A program made the translations under genes and the position numbers. A stretch of 64,000 bases of DNA, from the NCBI RefSeq assembly GCF_030160655.1, contig NZ_BSOT01000006.1, forward strand, positions 434,001 to 498,000. Reading direction: 5' to 3'. The DNA is from Agaribacter marinus. GTDB lineage: Bacteria; Pseudomonadota; Gammaproteobacteria; Enterobacterales; Alteromonadaceae. Under the pieces are notes generated by a model, which searched no databases, was not told the DNA's origin, and saw only the letters and a program-made list of their open reading frames with translations. The stretch's first letter is position 1. Each line of letters begins with the position of its first letter. Shown here one piece after another: positions 1-9,443 of this stretch.

Positions 1-143
1 ACGCAATGACAGCTGATAAAACGATAGAGATTCGAGATTTTTTCACAGCGGTATCCAGAGTGGTTTGTTAAAAGTGTATTGTAAACAATTTACATATAAA
101 AAACATTCTTTAAATAAGAATTTTATTGTTGTTCGGATAGCGC

Positions 144-176
144 GGAATAGCATCAGACAATTATTGATGCTATTCC
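144..176 (-). terminator. 12-bp perfect hairpin downstream of the large lipoprotein gene
   Basis: Two 12-base arms (144-155 and 165-176) are perfectly complementary around a 9-base loop and lie just beyond the stop of the minus-strand gene. No clear T-run follows on either strand, so intrinsic termination is only a possibility; it could instead protect the mRNA 3' end. Bases 1-143 hold no gene that I can support. Confidence 0.35.
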
Positions 177-200
177 TCGGGCCTGTTGATTTTTGTCGGG

Positions 201-3200
201 TTATTGTAAAAATTGCACGGCTGTAATGTGCGCTGTACTGTCGTCGTTTAGCGCTTCAGCCAAAGTAACTACTAAGTAGATTGGTGTGTTTTCATCTAGC
301 GTTTTGGTAAATTTTAACCTTAGTTCACTGGGTTGATATTCTTTTGTGCCTGCATAATCGAATTTACCTGAAGCCAATACGTCACTGCCATCTTGTTGTG
401 TCGAAACAGAAAATATTGCGCCTTTGGGTAGCCAGTTTCGGTATTTTTGTTCTATTTGAATGGAAGAGACGCCAGTCATATCAAAACTGCCCAAAGGTAA
501 GACAGATTTAGCCCCCGACATGATAATTGTTTGGGCGTTACCGCCGGAATACCGTAAATTCTCGGCGCCTTCTTTATTGTCGAATAATTGTTTGGCATTT
601 AATTTGGGTGATCGTAGTGTAATGCTTGAATGCGCGCTTACACTTGATAAATTTGCTGCGCCATTGTCACGATAACTTGCTTTTAGCGTATAGTTTTCCA
701 GTGTTTCTTTTGTTGGGAGCTTTCCACTTAACGGCAAACTTGGGGCTTTAGACTTAAGCATCATAATGAATTTGGCGAGTTCTTCGCGTTTTTCATCAGA
801 CAGGAAGTCATGTGCGGGCATTTGGTGTTGTCCCCATTTTCCAGTGCTACCAGCGGCAATACTTTTAACCAAGTACGCAACAGGATCATCCATCGAAGCG
901 TACTTATCAGCAACTGCCTGAAATGCTGGGCCCACTGACTGCGCTTGTTCTTGGTGGCAGCCAATACACAAATGCTTTTTAGCCGCGGCTCTGCCGGGCC
1001 CCATAGGGTCACTCGCCGCAAGATGACCCACTGCGTCTTGTTTGTCACTGGTGTCCACTTTGTCAAAAACAATCTCTACTTTTGAGAACTCTGGTGAATC
1101 TTGCCGAATAATACCGTCTTCGCTGTCTTGTATTGCTACCGTATATGTACGTGAGGTTTCGTTAGGCCAAATAAAACTCTGATTCCCCGACACTTTAATG
1201 TCGATTGTTGGTGAAGCATTACCCACTTCTATTAGTTGTGTCGCTATGCTAGTAAGCCCTTCCTTGTCTGTTACTGTCAGTGCGATGGCGTACCTGCCAT
1301 TGTTCTCGAAGTTAATTGATGTAGTATGACCAGAACGCGTGTTTGCATCAGAATTAGTAAACGTTGCGTCTTTCAGGTCTTGTCCTGCATTTAGTGTTGA
1401 TGTCTGCCACTGATATTCAAGCCTATCATTGTCGGGGTCAAATGATTCGACACCAGACAATTTGACCATTAACGGCGCTAAACCATTTGTTACGGATGTC
1501 GTTAGTTTGGCTGTAGGTTCACGATTTCCGTCGCCCGTATATGTGATTTTAGAGAGGCGAGCGTCTACATTACCCGAGTGCCATTTTGAGCCATATTCCA
1601 ATACATATAGTTGTCCTTGATAACTAAACTTCAGGTCGATCGGCGCAACAAATTCAGCGTCAGGCGCAAAGTCTTCAATTTTATAGATGTCACCATTTTC
1701 ATCTTCAAAGACAACTTTGATCCAACGGCGCATAAAATCAGAGATAAATAAGCCGCCGTCATAATATTCTGGAAGAGCGTCAGCGTGACTGTTGCTACGA
1801 TAAACACCCGCGACTAGAGCATTTCTAGAACCAGCACCCAATTCTGGGAATATTTCTGAATGGCTATATGGATACCAAATATAAGCTGGCTGCGCTTCTG
1901 GCAAGTGTCTAGCACCCGTATTTCGCGGTGACGTATTGATTGGCTTGAGAGGGTTATTCCATGCGCCAGCTATATTTGTTGCATAGTCAAATTGTCTAAA
2001 TGCCTTATTGTTGCCAATGAACAAGGGCCACCCGAAATTTCCCGCTTTAGTGACTTTGTTCACTTCATCGTAACCCTTTGCACCGTGCTCTGCATTTGCG
2101 CCTTTACTGTCAGGGCCGACATCACCGTAATAAAGTGTTTTTTCTTTGTTATCAAAGGCAATGGTGTAGGGGTTACGAGTGCCCATTACATAGATTTCGG
2201 GTTTTCCTATGGTGGCGTCAGTAAAAAGATTACCTTTGGGGATGGTGTAAGTTCCGTCAGCTTGCGGAGTAATGCGCAATATCTTCCCTCTAAAGTCTTG
2301 CGTGTTTGCTGATGAGCGATATGCGTCATGCGCTTCACGCCCATCTCTAAAGTCGGCAGGTCCAACACCGAAGGATTTGAATGGATTAGTATTGTCACCA
2401 ATGGCAATAAATAGATTGCCTTCAGCATCAAATTCCATGTTGCCCCCAGTATGGCAACAGGTATCTTCGTTAGCAAAATCCAATAAGGTAATTTGGCTAG
2501 ATAAGTCGATTTTGTTGTCTACTATTGTGTATCGAGATATACGTTGGAGCGGCCCCGTGGCGTCGTTTTTTGAGGCGACGTTGTACATTAAAAAAATATG
2601 CTTGTTTGTGTCGAAGTTGGGGTCAAGCGCTAGTGCGAGTAAGCCAAACTCACCAAAACCTTCGGCAGAGAAAACATCGATATTACCAATTTGTGTAGTT
2701 GTTCGACTGCTTACGTCCACCCAATGTATTTTGCCTTTTCGTTCGACAAATACAACCGCGCTACCATCTTTTGTAATATCTAAACTAACAGGCTCATTTA
2801 GCTTGTCTAACAACACGTCTTTTACGAAACGATTCGGTTCTGGCCTCGACAGGCTATAATTTCTCGTATTGTTACCTATCGCATATTCAATACCGCCAAG
2901 TATGTGTTTCATGACTATGTCATTTTTAAAACTGCTTTCGTCACGGCCTAGGCCAGAATAAAATGACCGTCCGCCGTCAAATTCAAGAAACCATGCAATG
3001 GGAAGGTAGGTATCGCGAGTTTCAGCGCTGTTTTGGCTTGAATCAGGCGCATAAGTATTACGATTGTATGAGCCACTATCAATGGCGAGTATATCCGTTC
3101 TGCGGGTTGATAAATTTGAGAATTCTAGCCACTCATTGTTAATGCTGAAATTGTCGGGTATATGTATGGCCGATGCGTGCGTTTTATCAAGCACCCGGAT

Positions 3201-3695
3201 GCGGGCAGTTTGAATGTTAGATGGCACGGTAGAATGACTTTTATAGGTGCCACCGAGTAAGCGTTGGTACCAAATCCAAGCACTTTTTTGTTCGGCTTTG
3301 CTTGCCGAATGAAGTCCGACAAAGCCGCCTCCCGCCTGTATATACCGCTCCATCGCTATTTGCTGAGCAGGCGTAAGAATATCGCCCGTATTGTTTAAGA
3401 AGATAAGGGCAGCGTACTCTTTTAAATTAGCATCATTAAATAGGCTACTGTCGTCAGAAACCGTCGCATTAACGTTATGCGTAGAAAGCGTTTCTCTTAA
3501 TATTTGGGCGCTTGCTTCTCTAGATTCTTTGGCTGCCGTGGTGTCATCCAGTGCTTTCGTAAAAATAAGCACGTTCTTGGGTGTAATTTCGACAGAATCA
3601 ACGGCTTTACTCTGTTCGTCAGAACTGCATGCCGTTATGAATATCGAAAAAAATACGACGACAATGACTAATTGGCATTTTACAAACGATTGCAT
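201..3695 (-). CDS. Multidomain lipoprotein: ThuA-like + PQQ-type sugar dehydrogenase propeller + PKD + cytochrome c
   Basis: The 1164-aa product starts with a lipoprotein signal (lipobox ITAC, Cys23), so it should be anchored facing the periplasm. In order it shows a ThuA-like domain (about 40-275, with GGGFVGLHSASKAE and a GGRSFYSGLG stretch), a glucose/sorbosone-dehydrogenase type beta-propeller (about 295-710, with GGNMEFDAEGNLFIAIGD), a PKD domain (about 720-815), a class I cytochrome c with the haem motif CIGCH near residue 920, and a C-terminal CBM6-like beta domain (about 1010-1164). By family knowledge the propeller oxidises a sugar or related carbohydrate with PQQ and the haem passes on electrons; ThuA domains bind or modify sugars. 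The exact substrate is unknown. The gene stands alone, with no operon partner in the window. This arrangement is known from Bacteroidetes and Planctomycetes sugar-degradation proteins and is uncommon in Gammaproteobacteria (knowledge, not checked). Confidence 0.85.
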   Translation of the reverse strand: MQSFVKCQLVIVVVFFSIFITACSSDEQSKAVDSVEITPKNVLIFTKALDDTTAAKESREASAQILRETLSTHNVNATVSDDSSLFNDANLKEYAALIFLNNTGDILTPAQQIAMERYIQAGGGFVGLHSASKAEQKSAWIWYQRLLGGTYKSHSTVPSNIQTARIRVLDKTHASAIHIPDNFSINNEWLEFSNLSTRRTDILAIDSGSYNRNTYAPDSSQNSAETRDTYLPIAWFLEFDGGRSFYSGLGRDESSFKNDIVMKHILGGIEYAIGNNTRNYSLSRPEPNRFVKDVLLDKLNEPVSLDITKDGSAVVFVERKGKIHWVDVSSRTTTQIGNIDVFSAEGFGEFGLLALALDPNFDTNKHIFLMYNVASKNDATGPLQRISRYTIVDNKIDLSSQITLLDFANEDTCCHTGGNMEFDAEGNLFIAIGDNTNPFKSFGVGPADFRDGREAHDAYRSSANTQDFRGKILRITPQADGTYTIPKGNLFTDATIGKPEIYVMGTRNPYTIAFDNKEKTLYYGDVGPDSKGANAEHGAKGYDEVNKVTKAGNFGWPLFIGNNKAFRQFDYATNIAGAWNNPLKPINTSPRNTGARHLPEAQPAYIWYPYSHSEIFPELGAGSRNALVAGVYRSNSHADALPEYYDGGLFISDFMRRWIKVVFEDENGDIYKIEDFAPDAEFVAPIDLKFSYQGQLYVLEYGSKWHSGNVDARLSKITYTGDGNREPTAKLTTSVTNGLAPLMVKLSGVESFDPDNDRLEYQWQTSTLNAGQDLKDATFTNSDANTRSGHTTSINFENNGRYAIALTVTDKEGLTSIATQLIEVGNASPTIDIKVSGNQSFIWPNETSRTYTVAIQDSEDGIIRQDSPEFSKVEIVFDKVDTSDKQDAVGHLAASDPMGPGRAAAKKHLCIGCHQEQAQSVGPAFQAVADKYASMDDPVAYLVKSIAAGSTGKWGQHQMPAHDFLSDEKREELAKFIMMLKSKAPSLPLSGKLPTKETLENYTLKASYRDNGAANLSSVSAHSSITLRSPKLNAKQLFDNKEGAENLRYSGGNAQTIIMSGAKSVLPLGSFDMTGVSSIQIEQKYRNWLPKGAIFSVSTQQDGSDVLASGKFDYAGTKEYQPSELRLKFTKTLDENTPIYLVVTLAEALNDDSTAHITAVQFLQ

Positions 3696-3985
3696 ATTGG
3701 GGTGCGCCTTTTTTGTTTTTCAAAATGTTAAATCAAAAACTTAGCAGGCCATACTACGAGAGCATTGCATCAAGTCAATCATCATTAACATATTGTTTAC
3801 ATCATATGTGGCTGAACACCTTTACGGCACTCGCTTTTAGCAGAATTTATGAGATTTAACATCTATATTGATTTTTTTGCTATGGACGTATTGACCGTTG
3901 ATTCACTCTTTTTGAACAAGCGTTGCAATCCGAACCACAACACTGCCGTTTTAAACCTTTCCATTTATTGTTACACTCATGAGCG

Positions 3986-4127
3986 TTAATTGGTTTGTCA
4001 TCACTGTGAACGTTAGTGATAGCAATTAAATGGGAATTTGGTGAGACGCCAAGACTGTGCCCGCAACTGTAATCTGCGCAATGTTGTTTACCTAAACGAC
4101 GCAGAAAGTCAGATACCAACCAATTAG
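3986..4127 (+). promoter_or_regulatory. Cobalamin (AdoCbl) riboswitch upstream of btuD
   Basis: The B12 box at 4053-4072 reads with the CCCGCAACTGT core, preceded by a TGGGAA..GGTG segment and followed by the AGTCAGATACC segment. The ends pair as P1 (TAATTGGTT at 3987-3995 with AACCAATTA at 4118-4126). These are the conserved landmarks of the cobalamin element. It lies about 190 bases before btuD and should repress the whole uptake and salvage operon when adenosylcobalamin is plentiful. The expression platform probably lies in 4130-4310, where a TCGTG/CACGA hairpin and a T-rich run occur. The rest of the 3696-4319 gap holds the lipoprotein gene's upstream region and no gene. Confidence 0.9.
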
Positions 4128-4319
4128 CTGTGGCCTATTAACTTGGGTCTATTAATTGCGGCCTATTAGTTTCGGTGATTAATCAGCTGCTTATGCTTTC
4201 GTGCGGGAATACACGAATGAAAACATGTATTGCGCTCTCTTTTTTTGTTTTCTGCTTGGTCTATTCCTGTCCGTACTTTTTCCTCGGTAGATACGTTGCT
4301 TGTAGGTAGGTAGTATCAA

Positions 4320-5144
4320 ATGGCAAACGCGCCTGCGCTCAAAGCGTCAAACATATCTGTGAAAATCGATAATAAACCAATACTAAATGGTATCAGCTTG
4401 GGTTTGCCTGCTGGCAAGCTATATGGCGTGCTAGGGCCAAATGGGGCCGGAAAAACAACATTATTAAAATGCTTGTCTGCGCAACTCAATGGCAAAGGCG
4501 AAGTGCTTTGGCAAGGACAAGATATTACAACACTGGATATTAAGTCTCTTGCACAGCAGGTGGCCGTTGTGAATCAAATCAACGACACGGTATTCGCGCT
4601 TACTTCTCAACAAGTTATCGAAATGGGTTTGCTGCCTCATAAAACCTTGCTTGCTAGACGCAATGATGAAGATGAGAAAGCCATTCAAAATGCACTTAAT
4701 GCGGTAGGGTTGGTGGATAAGCGTCAACAACTATTTAGTGCGCTCTCTGGTGGTGAACAACAACGTTGTTTAATCGCAAGAGCATTGGTGCAACGTTCCC
4801 CCTTGTTGATACTTGACGAGCCGGTCAATCATCTAGACGTATATTATCAACACCAAATACTGCAGCTACTAAAAGCCTTGTGCCGCTCGCAAAATAAGAC
4901 CATTGTTGTTAGTTTGCATGACCTAACGCTTGCGGCGAGTTATTGCGATGAGCTGGGTTTACTCTCACAAGGTAATCTTGTTGCGACCGGCTTACCTAAA
5001 GATGTGTTACAGGCAACATTGCTTACTAAAACGTTTAATGTGCCATGTGAAGTGAAGCATAGTCAAGATGGATATTTACAGGTGAATTTTCGGCCTGAGT
5101 TTAACGCGCAACGGTCGTTTTTTCAGGGATCTACATGCGCATAA
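4320..5144 (+). CDS. btuD: Vitamin B12 ABC transporter ATPase BtuD
   Basis: The 274-aa cytoplasmic ATPase powers import of corrinoids through BtuC. It has the Walker A GPNGAGKTT (about residue 41), Q-loop, signature LSGGEQQR and Walker B LLILDEP, and resembles the FecE/HmuV/BtuD class. It is the first gene after the cobalamin riboswitch and overlaps btuC by 10 bases. The ATPase alone cannot be told from iron-siderophore ATPases; the B12 assignment rests on the riboswitch and the cob/btuF neighbours. Confidence 0.88.
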   Translation: MANAPALKASNISVKIDNKPILNGISLGLPAGKLYGVLGPNGAGKTTLLKCLSAQLNGKGEVLWQGQDITTLDIKSLAQQVAVVNQINDTVFALTSQQVIEMGLLPHKTLLARRNDEDEKAIQNALNAVGLVDKRQQLFSALSGGEQQRCLIARALVQRSPLLILDEPVNHLDVYYQHQILQLLKALCRSQNKTIVVSLHDLTLAASYCDELGLLSQGNLVATGLPKDVLQATLLTKTFNVPCEVKHSQDGYLQVNFRPEFNAQRSFFQGSTCA

Positions 5145-6169
5145 ATTTGATGAAGGTGAATATTAAATCACCTTGGATGTGGCTCGTCATTTTTGCGCTG
5201 ATCACACCTTTGTTTTCTCTATTATTTGGTGCCGCAAATTTGAGCGCTACTGACGTAGCAGTGTGTTTATTTTCAGATTGTCATGATGAAATCAGTAAGG
5301 TAATTTTTTGGGATATTCGGTTTCCCCGCGTTGCTGTAGGATTTTTAGTTGGTGCTGCATTGTCGCTTGCTGGCGCAACCTTGCAAAATGTCACGCGTAA
5401 CGGCCTTGCTGACCCTTACTTATTTGGTGTCGTGTCAGGCGCGGGTTTGGGTGCGGCTATTGCTACAGTATTTATCAATAATGTGCTTCGCGTGCCGACA
5501 GACGCAAAAGGCGAGGCCTTTGCTATTGCGCTGCCTTTGGCGGCATTCTTAGGGGCGTTATTGGCCGTCAGTTTAGTGTTAATCTTGGCGCGTACCACAT
5601 TTGGCCGGAAAGTTGAGCATATGCTGTTAGCCGGTGTGGCGGTATCTTTTATGCTCAGTGCGCTCAGCCATTTTATTCTATATGTAGGGGACCCATTTGC
5701 TGCTAACCAAGTAGTATTTTGGTTGATGGGGAGTCTAGCCAGAGCGGAAGTTTGGTATGCATGGGTAATGTTACCAATAGTTGCTATTTGCATGTCGTTG
5801 CTATTGCTATTTGGCCCGCAAATAGATGCTCTGCTACTGGGCGACGAAAACGCGCTTACCCTGGGTGTCAATGTAAAGTATCTGCGTGTTTTATGTTTAA
5901 CCATATGCGCTGGATTAACCGCGTGCGTGGTGGCTTATTGCGGTGGCATTGGTTTTGTCGGCTTAATGATTCCGCATATTGTACGAAATTGGATTGGGGT
6001 AACGAGCAGAGCTTTACTGCTTGGTAGTGCGTTGTTCGGTGGCATTTTTATGGTGTTAGTCGATGTATTTGCTCGTGTAGCGATTGACGGACAAGAGATT
6101 CCGATTGGTATTATCACTTCCGCGATTGGCAGTGTTTTCTTTTTGTTGGCAATGAAGCAGCGTGGATGA
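5135..6169 (+). CDS. btuC: Vitamin B12 ABC transporter permease BtuC (FecCD family)
   Basis: The 344-aa polytopic inner-membrane protein has the FecCD-family hydrophobic pattern (about 9-10 segments) and the family motifs ATLQNVTRNGLADPYLFGV and GGIGFVGLMIPHIVR. The ATG at 5135 lies inside the end of btuD and follows an AGGGAT ribosome site; a second in-frame ATG lies 15 bases on. With BtuD and the binding protein BtuF (11.6 kb) it forms the inner-membrane cobalamin importer. A 135-base gap with no clear terminator separates it from cobT. Confidence 0.9.
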   Translation: MRINLMKVNIKSPWMWLVIFALITPLFSLLFGAANLSATDVAVCLFSDCHDEISKVIFWDIRFPRVAVGFLVGAALSLAGATLQNVTRNGLADPYLFGVVSGAGLGAAIATVFINNVLRVPTDAKGEAFAIALPLAAFLGALLAVSLVLILARTTFGRKVEHMLLAGVAVSFMLSALSHFILYVGDPFAANQVVFWLMGSLARAEVWYAWVMLPIVAICMSLLLLFGPQIDALLLGDENALTLGVNVKYLRVLCLTICAGLTACVVAYCGGIGFVGLMIPHIVRNWIGVTSRALLLGSALFGGIFMVLVDVFARVAIDGQEIPIGIITSAIGSVFFLLAMKQRG

Positions 6170-6304
6170 CTTTGTATCGCAAAGGCGAGGTGTGTTATTT
6201 CAGTAAGCTGCGCAATACCTGCAACTAAGCAAACTAAGCAAATTATGCATGTAACACCAACTCTCACATACCGAATTGGTATTTAAAAAGGTAGCAATCA
6301 TTTT

Positions 6305-7387
6305 ATGTCAGTCTTTAGTGCCGATTATTGGCAAATTTCACCTGTTGACAATGCACTTGCCCCGCAGATTAGACAGATCATTGATGGCAAGATAAAACCC
6401 ATCGGGTCGCTCGGCGTCCTCGAAGCTTTAGCTTTGCAATTGGCATGTATTCAGTCCGACGAAAAACAACAAACAAGGCAATCGAAGGTCGTGATTACAT
6501 CACCCACAGTGTTGTTGTTTGCCGCAGATCATGGTGTGGCAATGCATGGAGTAAGTATTGCGCCTCAGCAAGTCACTGGTTTTATGACGGAGCGCTTTTT
6601 GGAAGGCAGTTCGGCAATCAACTGTTTTTGCAGGGCGAATGACGTCGCGTTGAGAGTCATAGATGCGGGTTTATTACACCCCATAAGTAGCGACGCGAAT
6701 ATATTTTTTGAGCAACGTATTGCGGCAGGAACGGCTGATTTTTCAGTGCAAGCCGCAATGACTCAAACACAAGTTACTGCGGCGATGGCGGCGGGAGAGG
6801 CGATTGCAAAACAAACCATTAGTGAAGGTTCAAATACGCTGGCATTTGGCGAGATGGGTATTGGCAATACTACCAGCGCATCTACGTTACTTGCTACGTT
6901 ACTTGGTTTGAACGCGAGTGAAGTAGCTGGGCTCGGGACCGGTATATCTCCGGAACAATTGTGCAAAAAAACGGCGTTAATTGATAAGTCGCTCAGACGT
7001 GTGCAAGCGGGTAAAGGCTGCCCACTATTAGATGCAGAGTTAGCATTGACCGAGTTCGGCGGGTTTGAAATTGCGCAAATAGTTGGTGCAATGCTAGCGA
7101 CAGCGCAAATGAAAAAAACGATTATTGTCGATGGTTTTATCGTTGGGGTCGCTGCGATGCTCGCCAGCTATATTCACCCAAATGTTAAAGACTACATGGT
7201 ATTTAGCCATCACTCGGCTGAAGGGGCGTTTCCCTACTTAGCAACGGCCTTGGGCGCTACTCCGCTATTGGATTTAGGTTTGCGATTGGGTGAGGGCACT
7301 GGCGCTGTGCTCGCTGTTCCTCTGCTACGAAGTGCTGCGAGTTTTTACAACGACATGGCGGTACTTGATCCAAGTGTGTTGACGTAA
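6305..7387 (+). CDS. cobT: Nicotinate-nucleotide--dimethylbenzimidazole phosphoribosyltransferase CobT
   Basis: CobT makes alpha-ribazole phosphate from dimethylbenzimidazole and nicotinate mononucleotide, the lower ligand of B12. The 360-aa length is standard for the family. Visible family segments are FAADHGVA, FGEMGIGNTTSA, and the C-terminal LRLGEGTGAVLA, which carries the catalytic Glu. A ribosome site (AAGGTAG) precedes the ATG. It sits in the B12 operon 53 bases before cobS, the enzyme that uses its product. Confidence 0.96.
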   Translation: MSVFSADYWQISPVDNALAPQIRQIIDGKIKPIGSLGVLEALALQLACIQSDEKQQTRQSKVVITSPTVLLFAADHGVAMHGVSIAPQQVTGFMTERFLEGSSAINCFCRANDVALRVIDAGLLHPISSDANIFFEQRIAAGTADFSVQAAMTQTQVTAAMAAGEAIAKQTISEGSNTLAFGEMGIGNTTSASTLLATLLGLNASEVAGLGTGISPEQLCKKTALIDKSLRRVQAGKGCPLLDAELALTEFGGFEIAQIVGAMLATAQMKKTIIVDGFIVGVAAMLASYIHPNVKDYMVFSHHSAEGAFPYLATALGATPLLDLGLRLGEGTGAVLAVPLLRSAASFYNDMAVLDPSVLT

Positions 7388-7440
7388 GTTGATTTACAAT
7401 GGCTTAAAGAAATTTAAAACAGCTTAATAGGAACATTAAT

Positions 7441-8223
7441 ATGAGTACTCGCATACGGCAAGAACTTAATTTATTAATGCTGAGTATCAGTTTTTTTTCA
7501 CGACTACCGGTAAAAAAGAACTTGAATTACAGCCCAGATAAAATGCACGAAGCAGGCAAGTATGTCGCGCTTGTGGGCTGGATATTGGCATCACTTTTGT
7601 CTTTGCTTTACATGTTCTATAGTGCTGTTTTTCCAAGCAACGTTGCTGTATTTTTGCTTGTTGTGAGCAGCGTATTAATGACTGGCGCTTTCCATGAAGA
7701 TGGTTTAGCTGATACTGCTGATGGATTTTGGGGTGGGTATACTAAAGAGCGTAAACTTAGCATCATGAAAGACAGCCGCTTAGGCACTTATGGTGCTAGC
7801 GCGTTGATTTGCGCACTGTTAGGAAAGTTTGTATTACTATCTGCTTTGGCCGAACACGCTTTTGTTATTCCAGCCCTATGTATTGCCTACCCATTGAGCC
7901 GTACAATTGGCATCAGTTATGTGCAAGACATGGCGCATGTATCTACACCCCATAGTGAATCAAAGAGTTCACCCATGGCGAAACCTTTTCGCGCGTCGCA
8001 TCTTAGTATTTTATTGTTAACTGCCCTTGTCGCTTGCCTACTTTTACCTTTCACTACGATGCTTATTTTACTGACAATATGTTGGGTCAGTCGTGTTCTA
8101 CTAAAGGCTTGGCAAAACAAGCATATAGATGGCTTTACCGGAGATACCTTAGGGGCGAGCATCATTATTAATGAACTGCTTATATATGGCGTGATGTTGG
8201 CAACTCTTGTAGGCGAGGGCTAA
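7441..8223 (+). CDS. cobS: Adenosylcobinamide-GDP ribazoletransferase CobS
   Basis: CobS joins adenosylcobinamide-GDP and alpha-ribazole (phosphate) at the inner membrane, the last step of the nucleotide loop. The 260-aa protein has several hydrophobic segments and the CobS signature GAFHEDGLADTADGFWGG with its acidic metal-binding residues. It ends one base before the GTG start of cobU. Confidence 0.95.
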   Translation: MSTRIRQELNLLMLSISFFSRLPVKKNLNYSPDKMHEAGKYVALVGWILASLLSLLYMFYSAVFPSNVAVFLLVVSSVLMTGAFHEDGLADTADGFWGGYTKERKLSIMKDSRLGTYGASALICALLGKFVLLSALAEHAFVIPALCIAYPLSRTIGISYVQDMAHVSTPHSESKSSPMAKPFRASHLSILLLTALVACLLLPFTTMLILLTICWVSRVLLKAWQNKHIDGFTGDTLGASIIINELLIYGVMLATLVGEG

Positions 8224-8224
8224 A

Positions 8225-8806
8225 GTGATTTATTTGATTTTAGGTGGTGCGCGCTCTGGTAAGAGTCAATACGCGACACAAATTGCAACGCAATTGAGCG
8301 AAAGTGATGGCCTACAGGTGAGCTATATAGCCCCTGCAACAGCTATCGACGATGAGATGAAGGCGCGTATTCAACGTCACCAACGTGAGCGACCTGACAC
8401 CTGGCATTTAATTGAAGAGCCGCTTGCCGTAAGTACAGCAATTAGACGCACTAATGATACTCAAATTGTACTCGTTGATTGTTTAACATTATGGCTAAAT
8501 AATCAAATTTATCATTGCCCCAATCAAGATTTTGAGTGTTTATTTGCTGACCTAATTGCGGCGGCGAGTGCGAGCAAAAGCCACATTATCTTTGTCTCGA
8601 ACGAAGTGGGGTTGGGCGTTATTCCGATGGGCGAAGTGACCCGGCAATTTGTTGATCAGGCCGGGTGGATGAATCAAGCCATTGCGAAAGCGGCGGACGA
8701 AGTCAAGTTTATCGCAGCAGGCTTACCCATGTCGTTAAAATCTCGGACGAATAAAGTTCCTATGTCCGCAGCTAATGCTGAGCAAACGAGTAAAAGACGT
8801 GAATAA
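8225..8806 (+). CDS. cobU: Bifunctional adenosylcobinamide kinase / guanylyltransferase CobU (CobP)
   Basis: CobU phosphorylates adenosylcobinamide and then adds GMP to give adenosylcobinamide-GDP. The 193-aa protein shows the P-loop GGARSGKS at the very N-terminus, RHQRERP with the guanylylated-His region, and VSNEVGLGVIP. The start is GTG, placed one base after cobS; no ATG lies before the P-loop, so the GTG is well supported. It ends one base before the preferred cobC start. Confidence 0.95.
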   Translation: MIYLILGGARSGKSQYATQIATQLSESDGLQVSYIAPATAIDDEMKARIQRHQRERPDTWHLIEEPLAVSTAIRRTNDTQIVLVDCLTLWLNNQIYHCPNQDFECLFADLIAAASASKSHIIFVSNEVGLGVIPMGEVTRQFVDQAGWMNQAIAKAADEVKFIAAGLPMSLKSRTNKVPMSAANAEQTSKRRE

Positions 8807-8807
8807 G

Positions 8808-9443
8808 ATGGCAAATACGACCATCGACTTACTTCGTCACGGTGATGTGGCTGGTAAATCTGCACTGTATGGGCATACAGATGTAGCGCTAAGTGATGAC
8901 GGGTGGCAAAAGATGCAATCGCAAACCGAGAGCCTACCTATACCCGATGTAATAATAAGTTCGCCCTTAAGCAGATGCTATGCCTTTGCTAAAAACACAG
9001 GAAACACAAAATTAATTCCTGTGCAGACATCTAACGACTTGATGGAATGTAATTTTGGCCGTTGGGATGGTGTCGCCTTTGACGACTTACATGGCAACTT
9101 GCAAAACGAGTGGCCGCTTTTAGATGCTTTTTGGCAATCGCCATCAACAAATACACCGCCCCAGGGTGAGGCGCTTGCAGCAATGTATCAACGAGTGTGC
9201 AAAGGCTTTACAGACATATGTCAACAATACAAAGGTCAACGGGTACTTGTTGTGAGTCACGGCGGTGTTATTCGTCAAATTGTTGCATCCATTTTGGGTA
9301 TTGACTGGCAAGGAGGTGATTTGTATCAGCAGTTGAGTATTGAGTACGCAAGCTTGACTCGTATTGTGATACTTGATGTTCCGAACGCTAAACCCATCCT
9401 TAAGTTTATAGGTAAACCTGCGCCCTTAGAGAGCCAATTTTGA
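8808..9443 (+). CDS. cobC: Alpha-ribazole phosphatase-like histidine phosphatase CobC
   Basis: A phosphoglycerate-mutase type histidine phosphatase of about 211 aa, with the catalytic LLRHGD near residue 9 and the second His in [11 protein letters not shown]. In this operon it most likely removes phosphate from alpha-ribazole-5'-phosphate or cobalamin-5'-phosphate. An in-frame ATG at 8775 inside cobU would add 11 residues; I prefer 8808 because the RHG motif then sits at the usual distance and the gene abuts the cobU stop. Family members act on many phosphoesters, so the role comes from context. Confidence 0.88.
   Translation: MANTTIDLLRHGDVAGKSALYGHTDVALSDDGWQKMQSQTESLPIPDVIISSPLSRCYAFAKNTGNTKLIPVQTSNDLMECNFGRWDGVAFDDLHGNLQNEWPLLDAFWQSPSTNTPPQGEALAAMYQRVCKGFTDICQQYKGQRVLVVSHGGVIRQIVASILGIDWQGGDLYQQLSIEYASLTRIVILDVPNAKPILKFIGKPAPLESQF

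Noticed and set aside
5416-5904. 162-codon minus-strand frame inside btuC
   Set aside because: It is fully antisense to a clear permease gene with conserved motifs and has no family resemblance; a shadow frame.
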